Of a DNA stretch of 43,981 nucleotides, positions 1-7,205 are shown piece after piece (the first letter of the stretch is position 1; each line of letters starts with the position of its first letter). The position numbers were made by a program, and so were the translations under genes. Source of the DNA: a virus; the IMG/VR virus record IMGVR_UViG_3300025736_000056, positions 1-43,981 of that record; one strand, 5' to 3'. The notes under the pieces were generated by a model. That model worked only from the letters and a program-made list of their open reading frames with translations. It was not told the origin of the DNA and searched no databases.

Positions 1-126
1 TTTCAATTCTATTGAGTTGCCACTCTGTAACACCTTCTTCGGAAACTGTAATCTTCCAAAATCTCCCAATAGGGCTAGGAGTAGAAGAAGAATTTATTTC
101 AGGTAAATAGGTATAATATTTATTAT
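1..126. repeat. Terminal direct repeat (left copy), circular-assembly overlap
   Basis: These 126 bases are identical to 43851-43976. Just after the repeat the two copies differ by one base: a C at 127 is missing from the right copy, after which five more bases match. Because the nozzle reading frame runs cleanly across the join, the repeat is best read as overlap of a circular or circularly permuted genome of about 43,850 bp, not as two separate genomic copies. Confidence 0.9.
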
Positions 127-2419
127 CATCGCTTCCTTTATAGTCATCAGTCAAATCAGTGTTAGGGTCGACAGAAAGATCAATAGTAAAACTGTAATCA
201 ATATCACCCTCATTATTTTTATAAGAAATAACTAAATCACCAGACGTTCCTTCATAAAAAATTTTAATCTTCTGTATTATCTTGGGATAATTATCAACAC
301 CAAAATTAGACCACCCAGAGACCCATTTACTTAGATAATCATCCTCCTGTGTCGTTCCTGAGACACTATAAACAAGTTTGAATAGATAGCCATCACTTAC
401 AAATAAAGTCGGCGTATAAAGGATATTTGAAGTCGTTATATCAATCTTTATCTGAACAAAACTATTTGCAGTAATTCCCGATATATCAGAACCAGAAGGA
501 TCGGAAAAAGCACTTGACCAAGCTGCTGCACTACACGCAGCCGATGTTGCCCCAGTTCTCATTTTAAAGGTAACATTACCAGTAGTTCCTAGATCTTCAT
601 TCCAATATAATTTATCAAATGCAGCAACATTAATCTCATATACTGGGCTTGTCCAACTTCCGTCAGTATCAGGACGATCGATTATTGCAGTAGGGTATCC
701 CGCATCAATTGTTCCCACAGCTTCATCAATAGTAATATCCCAGGCAAGTTCCATAGTCGGGCTATTCTCATCTCCGTACACTCTTGCGTCATCAAAAGTG
801 CCTGAATTAAAATCACTCTTAGTTTTTTGAATAAGATTCGTCACTTCTCCTTCGTGATTCCATATTTTCCCACCTGTTGTTGAGTCAGCAGAATAAAGAG
901 TTCCATAATCTGAACCTGAATTAAAAGAGGTAAAAACATTTATATTTCTATAGTCTATGGTATAAGCATCCCTTGTAATATCATAAATTAGAATCCTATT
1001 GTTTGTTGTCGCTCCTGATTCCTTTGACGTATAAGCAAGCATGTATTCAGTTCCATGAAAATGCCCGTATGCTCTATCAATATTTGTAGGAGAAATGTCT
1101 TCTATTTCAGGAGTTACCGCATCAGAGATTAATTCAGAACCTCCACCATTGAATCGATACAATCCTGATCTTGCAAGATAGACAATTCCAAGAGGAGTGT
1201 TTGCAGCAGAATATGAAGCATAGCAACCAGTGTGAGTAATTGGGGCACTTGTATACCAGTCGTCCTCACTTCCTTCGGTGTAATATTTCTGTATACTATT
1301 TGTTTTTGCAACGGTAAGAATCCCGAGTTGTTCTTTTATAAATGTTATTTTATCCCCGTCATTTTCTTGGATAACTTCAACATCATTTGGATCGAAATAA
1401 TCAGGGTTATATTCATCTGAAAAATACATATTTGATAAATCTGTTTTATCACCAGCAACAAATAATCGTTCCTTGTGGATAACACAAAGAGTTCCTTTTG
1501 GCGGGCTAATATCACTGCCTGCACTTGATGTCGCCCAAGTAGGGGCTGAATCGTCATCGGCATCATCATCACTTGTTGTATCGTTATAAACTGCTGTAGA
1601 ATTATCTGCCAGAGTTCCAACCAAATAATAGGTAGTATTAGCAAGGCATGCAACTTTTGTAGCATTACCAACAGTTCTATATATATATCTATGCGTTGTC
1701 CCTGCTTCTCCAACAGGGATATCAATTAATCTAATGTTTTTAACTGCTGCACCCGTAAGAATAGCATTTGATTTTTTTGTGCTATAACAATAATTCGTAC
1801 CATCATAATAAGCAATTTTATACTGATACCATGAACTTGCATCAAGATCAGCCCCAGTGTTTAATTCTGCGAATGGAGCCCCTAAATCAGCACATAAATT
1901 GCTTGCAGTTCTCGAACCGTCAGTATTAGCAGTTGTTTGCGTATACCCATCATATTTGAGAATATTGTCATAACCATTAGTCCATATATCGATATCATGG
2001 TAAGTCACAGATTGCCATGTTTTGGAATCTGTAAGCCCTTCGTGTATAACAGTAAGCGCGCCAGTCGTGTCATTCCCCACATATAAAAAAGTAGATCCAC
2101 CAACAATAAGTTTAGTTGTCCCGCTCGCTTTGTAGTATCTGTGCATCCCATGAAGAGCATGTGCCCCCACGTCTCCATATTCGAGTATTATTGCTCTTTT
2201 TGCTAATGCCCCATACCTAGAGTTGAATCTTACGTTTTGTGCTTCTGAGCATTGACTAGGTTGCATAGAATAGGGTGTCACATGACTGTTCAATCCCTTT
2301 TCAAACGAATTGATATTAAAGTATCGGTCATTTTGTGCAAAAGAGATTGAACAAGTTGCTAATAATAAAAAAACAATAGAAAACGCAAGCGTAAGTTTTG
2401 CAAATATATTTTTAATCAT
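1..2419 (-). CDS. Tail nozzle / propeller-type tail hub protein with N-terminal signal peptide (continues across window edge)
   Basis: The frame is open from the ATG at 2419 to the window edge and finishes at 43819-43821 in the other end of the circle, giving 816 residues. Residues 1-28 are a typical Sec signal (K near the start, long hydrophobic core, SISFA before Q29). The following part, with FEKGLNSHVTPY and AQNVRFNSRYGALAKR, resembles the start of podoviral tail nozzle proteins (T7 gp12 / P22 gp10 type), and the blade-like motif NMYFSDEYNPDYF occurs mid-protein. It lies beside the adaptor and upstream of the ejection genes, as expected for a nozzle. Its ATG overlaps the preceding stop codon by one base. 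The family call is from motif recognition; the signal peptide is plainly visible and odd for a cytoplasmically assembled tail part. Confidence 0.75.
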   Translation of the reverse strand, partial: MIKNIFAKLTLAFSIVFLLLATCSISFAQNDRYFNINSFEKGLNSHVTPYSMQPSQCSEAQNVRFNSRYGALAKRAIILEYGDVGAHALHGMHRYYKASGTTKLIVGGSTFLYVGNDTTGALTVIHEGLTDSKTWQSVTYHDIDIWTNGYDNILKYDGYTQTTANTDGSRTASNLCADLGAPFAELNTGADLDASSWYQYKIAYYDGTNYCYSTKKSNAILTGAAVKNIRLIDIPVGEAGTTHRYIYRTVGNATKVACLANTTYYLVGTLADNSTAVYNDTTSDDDADDDSAPTWATSSAGSDISPPKGTLCVIHKERLFVAGDKTDLSNMYFSDEYNPDYFDPNDVEVIQENDGDKITFIKEQLGILTVAKTNSIQKYYTEGSEDDWYTSAPITHTGCYASYSAANTPLGIVYLARSGLYRFNGGGSELISDAVTPEIEDISPTNIDRAYGHFHGTEYMLAYTSKESGATTNNRILIYDITRDAYTIDYRNINVFTSFNSGSDYGTLYSADSTTGGKIWNHEGEVTNLIQKTKSDFNSGTFDDARVYGDENSPTMELAWDITIDEAVGTIDAGYPTAIIDRPDTDGSWTSPVYEINVAAFDKLYWNEDLGTTGNVTFKMRTGATSAACSAAAWSSAFSDPSGSDISGITANSFVQIKIDITTSNILYTPTLFVSDGYLFKLVYSVSGTTQEDDYLSKWVSGWSNFGVDNYPKIIQKIKIFYEGTSGDLVISYKNNEGDIDYSFTIDLSVDPNTDLTDDYKGSDDNKYYTYLPEINSSSTPSPIGRFWKITVSEEGVTEWQLNRIE

Positions 2420-2553
2420 TATTTACACGTTCCTTTTTTGCCCCCTGTTTTTCTTCCAGTTCCTTTTCCTCCTGCTCTCCCTTGTCCACTACCTCTACCA
2501 TCTCGTGGTCCTTTGCTTCCGCTTCTTGGTCCAGTCTTATCTTTTTTAGGCAT
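2419..2553 (-). CDS. Small basic Gly-rich protein (44 aa)
   Basis: Starts MPKKDKTGPRSGSKGPRDGR and continues with repeated Gly-Lys/Arg triplets (GGKGTGRKTGGKKG) to a Cys-Lys end. The stop TAA shares one base with the nozzle ATG, so the two are probably translationally coupled. Similar tiny DKTGP-type proteins are common beside adaptor genes of metagenomic phages, but no function is known to me. A weak purine-rich site (AAGGGTG) precedes the ATG. Confidence 0.6.
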   Translation of the reverse strand: MPKKDKTGPRSGSKGPRDGRGSGQGRAGGKGTGRKTGGKKGTCK

Positions 2554-2570
2554 TTCTTACACCCTTTCTG

Positions 2571-3254
2571 TTATCTTCCGATTCTCATTCCTCTCAAGCG
2601 TGTTTCTTTTGATGCAGAGATATCAGGTCGTTCTTTTATTAATTTAATTACTTCTACAAGACTTCTCTTGTATTGATTTTCTGCCCTATTATATTCATCA
2701 TCTTTTGTGAGCATTGGTAATGTTTTCCATCTGAAATAATTAAGAATACAATCTTCAAGGATTTCCAAAGAAGAAATCTCTGTTGCTCCTTCAAATGCGT
2801 ATTGCTCATCAGTACTTGGTTTTGTAGGTTTTGCAAAATAATAAATCTTTGCTCCATCTGATTCTGTAGTGTCTGGTTTTGGATATATCCCTAAAACATT
2901 TTGTTCTTGATAATAATAACGTGGTGTCCCAGAGTCTAAAGTTCGCCAATTTGTAATATTATCATCAAGCCATTTTCTTGTTTTTGGTTCAAGTTGCCTG
3001 TAGTCAGTTCCGTTATACCACCATAATCCTGGCTTATCCATTAAAAGAAAGTCGCTTACATGTTGAGAAATTGTATACTCGCTAGTTTCCGCAACAAGAT
3101 TAAATGTTTTATTTTTTGATAAACATTTTGTCCGTCTTGCAACTTCAACTACTCCTTTGTATAGTACTCTTTCAACAATAGTGTTACTTACTGCTGAATT
3201 TTTTGCGTATGGAGTTCCTGCTCTTGCAAATTCTTTTAAATCTCCCCAGTTCAT
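2571..3254 (-). CDS. Head-tail adaptor (tail tubular A / gp4-like connector)
   Basis: A 227-residue protein without a signal peptide. Motifs FLLMDKPGLWWYNG, LEPKTRKWLDDN, NWRTLDSGTPRYYY and LGIYPKPDT are typical of podoviral adaptor proteins that sit between portal and nozzle. I chose the ATG at 3254, preceded by GGAGGAAATT, over a TTG four codons upstream. The protein is strongly aromatic in its middle and ends in a basic helix. Its position next to the nozzle gene fits. It should act in the cytoplasm on DNA-filled heads. Confidence 0.75.
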   Translation of the reverse strand: MNWGDLKEFARAGTPYAKNSAVSNTIVERVLYKGVVEVARRTKCLSKNKTFNLVAETSEYTISQHVSDFLLMDKPGLWWYNGTDYRQLEPKTRKWLDDNITNWRTLDSGTPRYYYQEQNVLGIYPKPDTTESDGAKIYYFAKPTKPSTDEQYAFEGATEISSLEILEDCILNYFRWKTLPMLTKDDEYNRAENQYKRSLVEVIKLIKERPDISASKETRLRGMRIGR

Positions 3255-3271
3255 AATTTCCTCCAAACTGT

Positions 3272-4870
3272 CTAGTTTATACTTATAATAAAACTTCCAA
3301 TATTTCTTTCTGTCTGTTCTTCGTATGCTCCCATATCAGGTCGTGTGTCTAATGGCATTGGACGAGTATCTCCGTTAATATCATCTGCTGGTGATCCTGC
3401 AAGTATAGCAACGCCTATACAAGGACTACTTGTTGTAATGCTGTAATCATCCCCTACAGCATCGGTAAACGCAGGTGCAACAGAAATGTTACCATTATTA
3501 CCTGTAGGGTCTGTCATTCCATTATAGTTCGCAGTAGTTCCACCGTGTGTGTCTGTATAGGTAACAGTAGGATCTTCTGAATCTCCTACTGAATTTATAC
3601 CGTATTTTGCACCTGAAATAATGCAACTTGTAATATCAAAAGAATATCCTCCTGTATCTAAATCAACATAAACATTAGGTTGAGTTGCTCCCCCATCTGC
3701 TATTGTACAATTCTTCATTGAACAATCATCATTATCTAAAAGGTATATTTGTTCCCATGTGTTTTCCCTAACTAAACAGTTTATTAATGCAAAAGAAGAA
3801 GTATCAAGAGTTGCTGAAATAACTAAGCCTCTTAAGGTATTAGAATATATTTTCGATCTATTCACATTTAATGTTATAAAATCATCAACAATATTGAAAC
3901 AACCACTACCGTTTGAAAACCCTTCAAAATCATTAAAATTTAATGTTAAACTATCAGTAGTCGATAAAAGATAAGCACCATAACGACTATTGAGAGATAC
4001 AGAACAATCGCTGAAAGTTAAAGTACCATTACAATTTGCTATATAAATTCCATCGCTTGCAGCATTTGTTCCTGTTAAGTTTGAAGCAGTAAAAGAATCA
4101 CCTGCTACAGTATCAACACTATTAATATAAAAACCAAAAGCCCCATCATTTGAATCAATATATGCAATATCAATTGTTGAGCTATCATTACCCTGTATTT
4201 GTAACCAACCACGTCCACCTTGATCGTCAATAGTAATATGATTGACACTTGTTCCTTTTGCAGTTAGATCATGAATATTCAATATTCTAAAAGAGTTAGC
4301 GTCAGTTCCTAGTCTTAACGTAACACCTTCGTCAATAGTCATGTCATACATAGTCCAAGCACTTGCACCAAAAGCATCAGTAACCCAGCAGTTTTCACCG
4401 AAGAAAGTGTGCCCTTGTGTTGTACTATTTTCATAAGAATCTTCAATAATTAAATAACCATGTGCAAAATGTGTTTCACCTGATCCAACATCCCATGTAC
4501 CACTATCTAATTGCCAAGACCAACGAGTAGTCCCCACGCTTGCAGTAATTGACCAGTCAATATCATTATCGTCACAATCAATTTCACCACCGGCATTATC
4601 AATCGATCCAGCATCTTTTATTGTCCACGTTTGGTCGCCAGTAAGCGTAATCGTTGAATTATTATCAAGTGTGCTAAATGTTGCTCCTGTAGCAGTTACG
4701 CTCATAACATGATTTGTCACTGCATCATCATCTACTGTTGGAACATTTCCTGTGTCCCAATTTGCCCCTGTATTCCAATCAGTACCGTCACCATCGGTAG
4801 TAACTGTTGCAGAATAAGCATTTACCGATAATATAAAAACAAATAAAATTAATAAAATAAGTTTTCTCAT
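3272..4870 (-). CDS. Exported right-handed beta-helix protein (tail spike/adhesin-like)
   Basis: 532 residues. Residues 1-21 form a Sec signal (MRKLILLILFVFILSVNAYSA). The next part, GDGTDWNTGANWDTGNVP, and the long run of short beta strands (many D/N/S/T and Gly, e.g. NSRYGAYLLSTTDSLTLNF) indicate a pectin-lyase-like parallel beta helix. The C-terminus SSPCIGVA..., DDINGDTRP and DMGAYE is the usual capping sequence of such surface proteins. The start overlaps the preceding stop as ATGA. A receptor-binding or glycan-binding role is inferred from the fold and the tail-gene context. Confidence 0.7.
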   Translation of the reverse strand: MRKLILLILFVFILSVNAYSATVTTDGDGTDWNTGANWDTGNVPTVDDDAVTNHVMSVTATGATFSTLDNNSTITLTGDQTWTIKDAGSIDNAGGEIDCDDNDIDWSITASVGTTRWSWQLDSGTWDVGSGETHFAHGYLIIEDSYENSTTQGHTFFGENCWVTDAFGASAWTMYDMTIDEGVTLRLGTDANSFRILNIHDLTAKGTSVNHITIDDQGGRGWLQIQGNDSSTIDIAYIDSNDGAFGFYINSVDTVAGDSFTASNLTGTNAASDGIYIANCNGTLTFSDCSVSLNSRYGAYLLSTTDSLTLNFNDFEGFSNGSGCFNIVDDFITLNVNRSKIYSNTLRGLVISATLDTSSFALINCLVRENTWEQIYLLDNDDCSMKNCTIADGGATQPNVYVDLDTGGYSFDITSCIISGAKYGINSVGDSEDPTVTYTDTHGGTTANYNGMTDPTGNNGNISVAPAFTDAVGDDYSITTSSPCIGVAILAGSPADDINGDTRPMPLDTRPDMGAYEEQTERNIGSFIISIN

Positions 4871-5319
4871 TCTATATCACCTTTTTTCTTAAAATGCTCT
4901 TCTATTTCCTTGTCTGTAAATTGTCTTTTATTACATTTTTTCATTTCTACATTCACAGGAAGATCAGCACATGTAAAATTACACCTAACAAAAGAAGTTG
5001 ACTTGTCAATGATTGCCTTATCAAGATTAATTGAAAACGATAAATTACAACCTTCAAAAATAACCCCTCTTATATCAGTATTCTTAAAATCACAGAAAGA
5101 AAAATTTCTTCGGTAGTATTTCTTTTGTTTTAATTTCATATTCTTTAATGAATGAGCAGACTTGTTTCCTATCTTATCTAGTTTATCTTGTGTTTTTACA
5201 TTTCTCTTCATTGCCCTAATTTCTGCCTTATTCTTAAAATGAGAATTTACAGAAGAACTTGCAAAAAGTTGCGACGTTACAAATAAAAACATAAAAATAA
5301 ACAATAATAGTTTTCTCAT
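4867..5319 (-). CDS. Exported pentapeptide-repeat protein
   Basis: 150 residues from the ATG at 5319 (GAGGTG just upstream); a GTG two codons earlier is less likely. Residues 1-18 form a Sec signal ending QLFA. The middle is Lys-rich. The C-terminal half has pentapeptide-repeat-like units (FSFCD FKNTD IRGVI FEGCN LSFSI) with regular aromatic or Leu centres and several Cys. Pentapeptide repeats form a rigid beta helix; here the array is short. Function unknown. It is translationally coupled to the beta-helix gene downstream (ATGA). Confidence 0.6.
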   Translation of the reverse strand: MRKLLLFIFMFLFVTSQLFASSSVNSHFKNKAEIRAMKRNVKTQDKLDKIGNKSAHSLKNMKLKQKKYYRRNFSFCDFKNTDIRGVIFEGCNLSFSINLDKAIIDKSTSFVRCNFTCADLPVNVEMKKCNKRQFTDKEIEEHFKKKGDIE

Positions 5320-5334
5320 AAACACCTCTTTTTT

Positions 5335-6114
5335 TTAACTATATGTTCCTTCAATAGCAATTTGTACGTTTTCCGATGTTCCGCTACTATGCTCAAAAAT
5401 GAGATACTTTGCAGTTTCAATAGTGCTAACATCAAACCCTGATATTATATTGGCATAATAACCTGAAGTCCCATCAGTAGAACATGCAACACTATCAAGC
5501 TGTGTATCTGCTCCAGTAGATATGTCTGTATTTGAAGAACTTTTGAATAAAAGAAAAGTATAGTCATCAGTATCGCTCATTGCTCGAATCTTAGTAATCG
5601 TGAAAGTCTTCCCAGTACCATTATACCAAACACACGCACTTTGTGTGCTTCGTCCTGCATGTGTTGTTAAGTTTTCTGCATCTTGTATTGCAAACTGAAC
5701 AGTCGCAGGAATTGTACTCACAACGCCCGTGGTGGTCGTGTTGTACATTATCCCTGTTGATAATGCTCCCAACGCTTGTTCACCAGATAGGGTTGCATTT
5801 GCAGTTTGTGTTATGTAAGTTGCATCAACAGGCGCGCCACTACTACCTCCACCCAAAAGAGAAGTTTCCGTGCCAGATGAATCAAGAGCATAAGGAGTTG
5901 TTGTTCCTGCCCCATCATCTTTTGCGTACATTTTAATTTTGTTTGCTGGTGGATTATCAGGTGTACTTGCTAATTCATCAAATACAATAGAATTTTTTTG
6001 CATCTCTAAATCGTTTTCATTCCAAGATGATCCACGTTGATAAGCATGCACACTTGTAACGCAAAAGATTAAAAGACACGCAAGAAATAAACTATTTCTT
6101 ATATTCTTTATCAT
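5335..6114 (-). CDS. Exported tail-fibre-like protein
   Basis: 259 residues. Residues 1-24 form a Sec signal (core LFLACLLIFCVTSVHA). The segment VFDELASTPDNPPANKIKMY followed by AKDDGAG, then ALDSSGTETSLLGGG, is a recurrent tail-fibre shaft/knob motif in phages. The rest is Thr/Ser-rich beta sequence. No catalytic motif is seen. It lies in a run of fibre-like genes on the same strand, with short gaps. Confidence 0.6.
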   Translation of the reverse strand: MIKNIRNSLFLACLLIFCVTSVHAYQRGSSWNENDLEMQKNSIVFDELASTPDNPPANKIKMYAKDDGAGTTTPYALDSSGTETSLLGGGSSGAPVDATYITQTANATLSGEQALGALSTGIMYNTTTTGVVSTIPATVQFAIQDAENLTTHAGRSTQSACVWYNGTGKTFTITKIRAMSDTDDYTFLLFKSSSNTDISTGADTQLDSVACSTDGTSGYYANIISGFDVSTIETAKYLIFEHSSGTSENVQIAIEGTYS

Positions 6115-6128
6115 TCTCTTTTTTCCTT

Positions 6129-6368
6129 TTATTGTTTAATATTATGAACAGCACTATTGCCTTTTTGTTCTTTCTCTTTAGCTTCAAGATATTTCAATAC
6201 TCCAACTATTTCAATTTGCTGTACTCTTCTTTTCTCAATCTCTTGTTGAATAGTAGATATTTCTTGAGAAAGTTTATTATGAGACTTAATTAATTCTTCT
6301 CTTGATTGAGCAAAACATGGACTCACAAACAGCATTACAATAATTCCTACTATGATTTTTTTTAACAT
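6129..6368 (-). CDS. Small exported coiled-coil protein
   Basis: 79 residues. Residues 1-20 form a Sec signal (MLKKIIVGIIVMLFVSPCFA) followed by Q. Residues 22-66 form a heptad-like helix (REELIKSHNKLSQEISTIQQ and on) rich in E, K, Q, I and L. It could be a periplasmic coiled-coil partner of the neighbouring fibres; no family recognised. Its start is preceded by GGAAAATAACG. Confidence 0.55.
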   Translation of the reverse strand: MLKKIIVGIIVMLFVSPCFAQSREELIKSHNKLSQEISTIQQEIEKRRVQQIEIVGVLKYLEAKEKEQKGNSAVHNIKQ

Positions 6369-6385
6369 CGTTATTTTCCTTTTTT

Positions 6386-6790
6386 TTAATAGTCTTCTTG
6401 AACTGATAAATTAAGATTTAAAATAGTATCTGCTTCGTTTGTCCCAGAACCTGTTACTTTAAAACGCATATAAGGCATTGGTACAGGAGAAAGAGTTGCA
6501 ATTTTCCACGCTTCTGTGATTAAATCATCTTCAATAGCACTTACCCCTTTAGGCACAACATAATGATCGTCTGCTGCACCTTCTGTTGCAGGAAGCCTGT
6601 CAGATTGTTCCATTTCGATTTTTATTGATGGACTGCCAGTTGCAGATACTGCTTTGTATTTAAGTCCAAAATAAACCCCCATATTTAACGGTATTGCTCT
6701 TGTGTACACGACTGCTGTACTTGCGATTGCAATATCAGTTGCATCGCTTGTATTAACTACATTTCTTATTGCTGGTCCGAACATTCCCAT
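6386..6790 (-). CDS. Putative virion beta-sandwich protein without signal peptide
   Basis: 134 residues from the ATG at 6790 with AAGGGGG upstream. The N-terminus is not hydrophobic. Sequence such as FGLKYKAVSATGSPSIKIEM and PMPYMRFKVTGSG looks like a small beta-sandwich domain found in phage structural regions. The proteins at 10096-10503 and here alternate with exported ones. Function inferred only from context. Confidence 0.5.
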   Translation of the reverse strand: MGMFGPAIRNVVNTSDATDIAIASTAVVYTRAIPLNMGVYFGLKYKAVSATGSPSIKIEMEQSDRLPATEGAADDHYVVPKGVSAIEDDLITEAWKIATLSPVPMPYMRFKVTGSGTNEADTILNLNLSVQEDY

Positions 6791-6804
6791 ACTAGCCCCC
6801 TTTT

Positions 6805-7188
6805 TTATTGTCCTTGTTCAAATACATCTTGTGCTTTTGATAAATCTACTATCACACTATTTACATTTACTTTCAGTGATTTTAATTTAGTATAGATATT
6901 ACTACCTAATTTCCATGCAAAATCATTGTGAGCTACTTTTTTTATGTTTGTCTTTGTTACAATACTGCTTACAGTTTCTTTTTCTTCTTCCCATTCTTCA
7001 ACCTCACTGACTTGAATACCAACATGATTTATTTTCTCTTTTCTATCAAGTCTATACTCTCTAGTTTTCCATACTTCTAATTCGATACATCCTTCCTTTA
7101 ATCGATTATCTATCGTAAGAGTAATAATTACATACGCATCTTTACATATCCCACCTGTTCTATCTGGAAAATCAATTTTTAATCCCAT
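6805..7188 (-). CDS. Hypothetical structural-region protein
   Basis: 127 residues from the ATG at 7188, chosen because GGGGGTATTTT lies directly before it. N-terminal half: short beta strands with one Cys (FPDRTGGICKDAYVIITLTI); middle: acidic coiled region EVEEWEEEKETVSS; C-terminus ends in a helix. No signal peptide and no recognised family. Position between fibre genes suggests a virion or assembly role. Confidence 0.5.
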   Translation of the reverse strand: MGLKIDFPDRTGGICKDAYVIITLTIDNRLKEGCIELEVWKTREYRLDRKEKINHVGIQVSEVEEWEEEKETVSSIVTKTNIKKVAHNDFAWKLGSNIYTKLKSLKVNVNSVIVDLSKAQDVFEQGQ

Positions 7189-7205
7189 AAAATACCCCCT
7201 TATTA

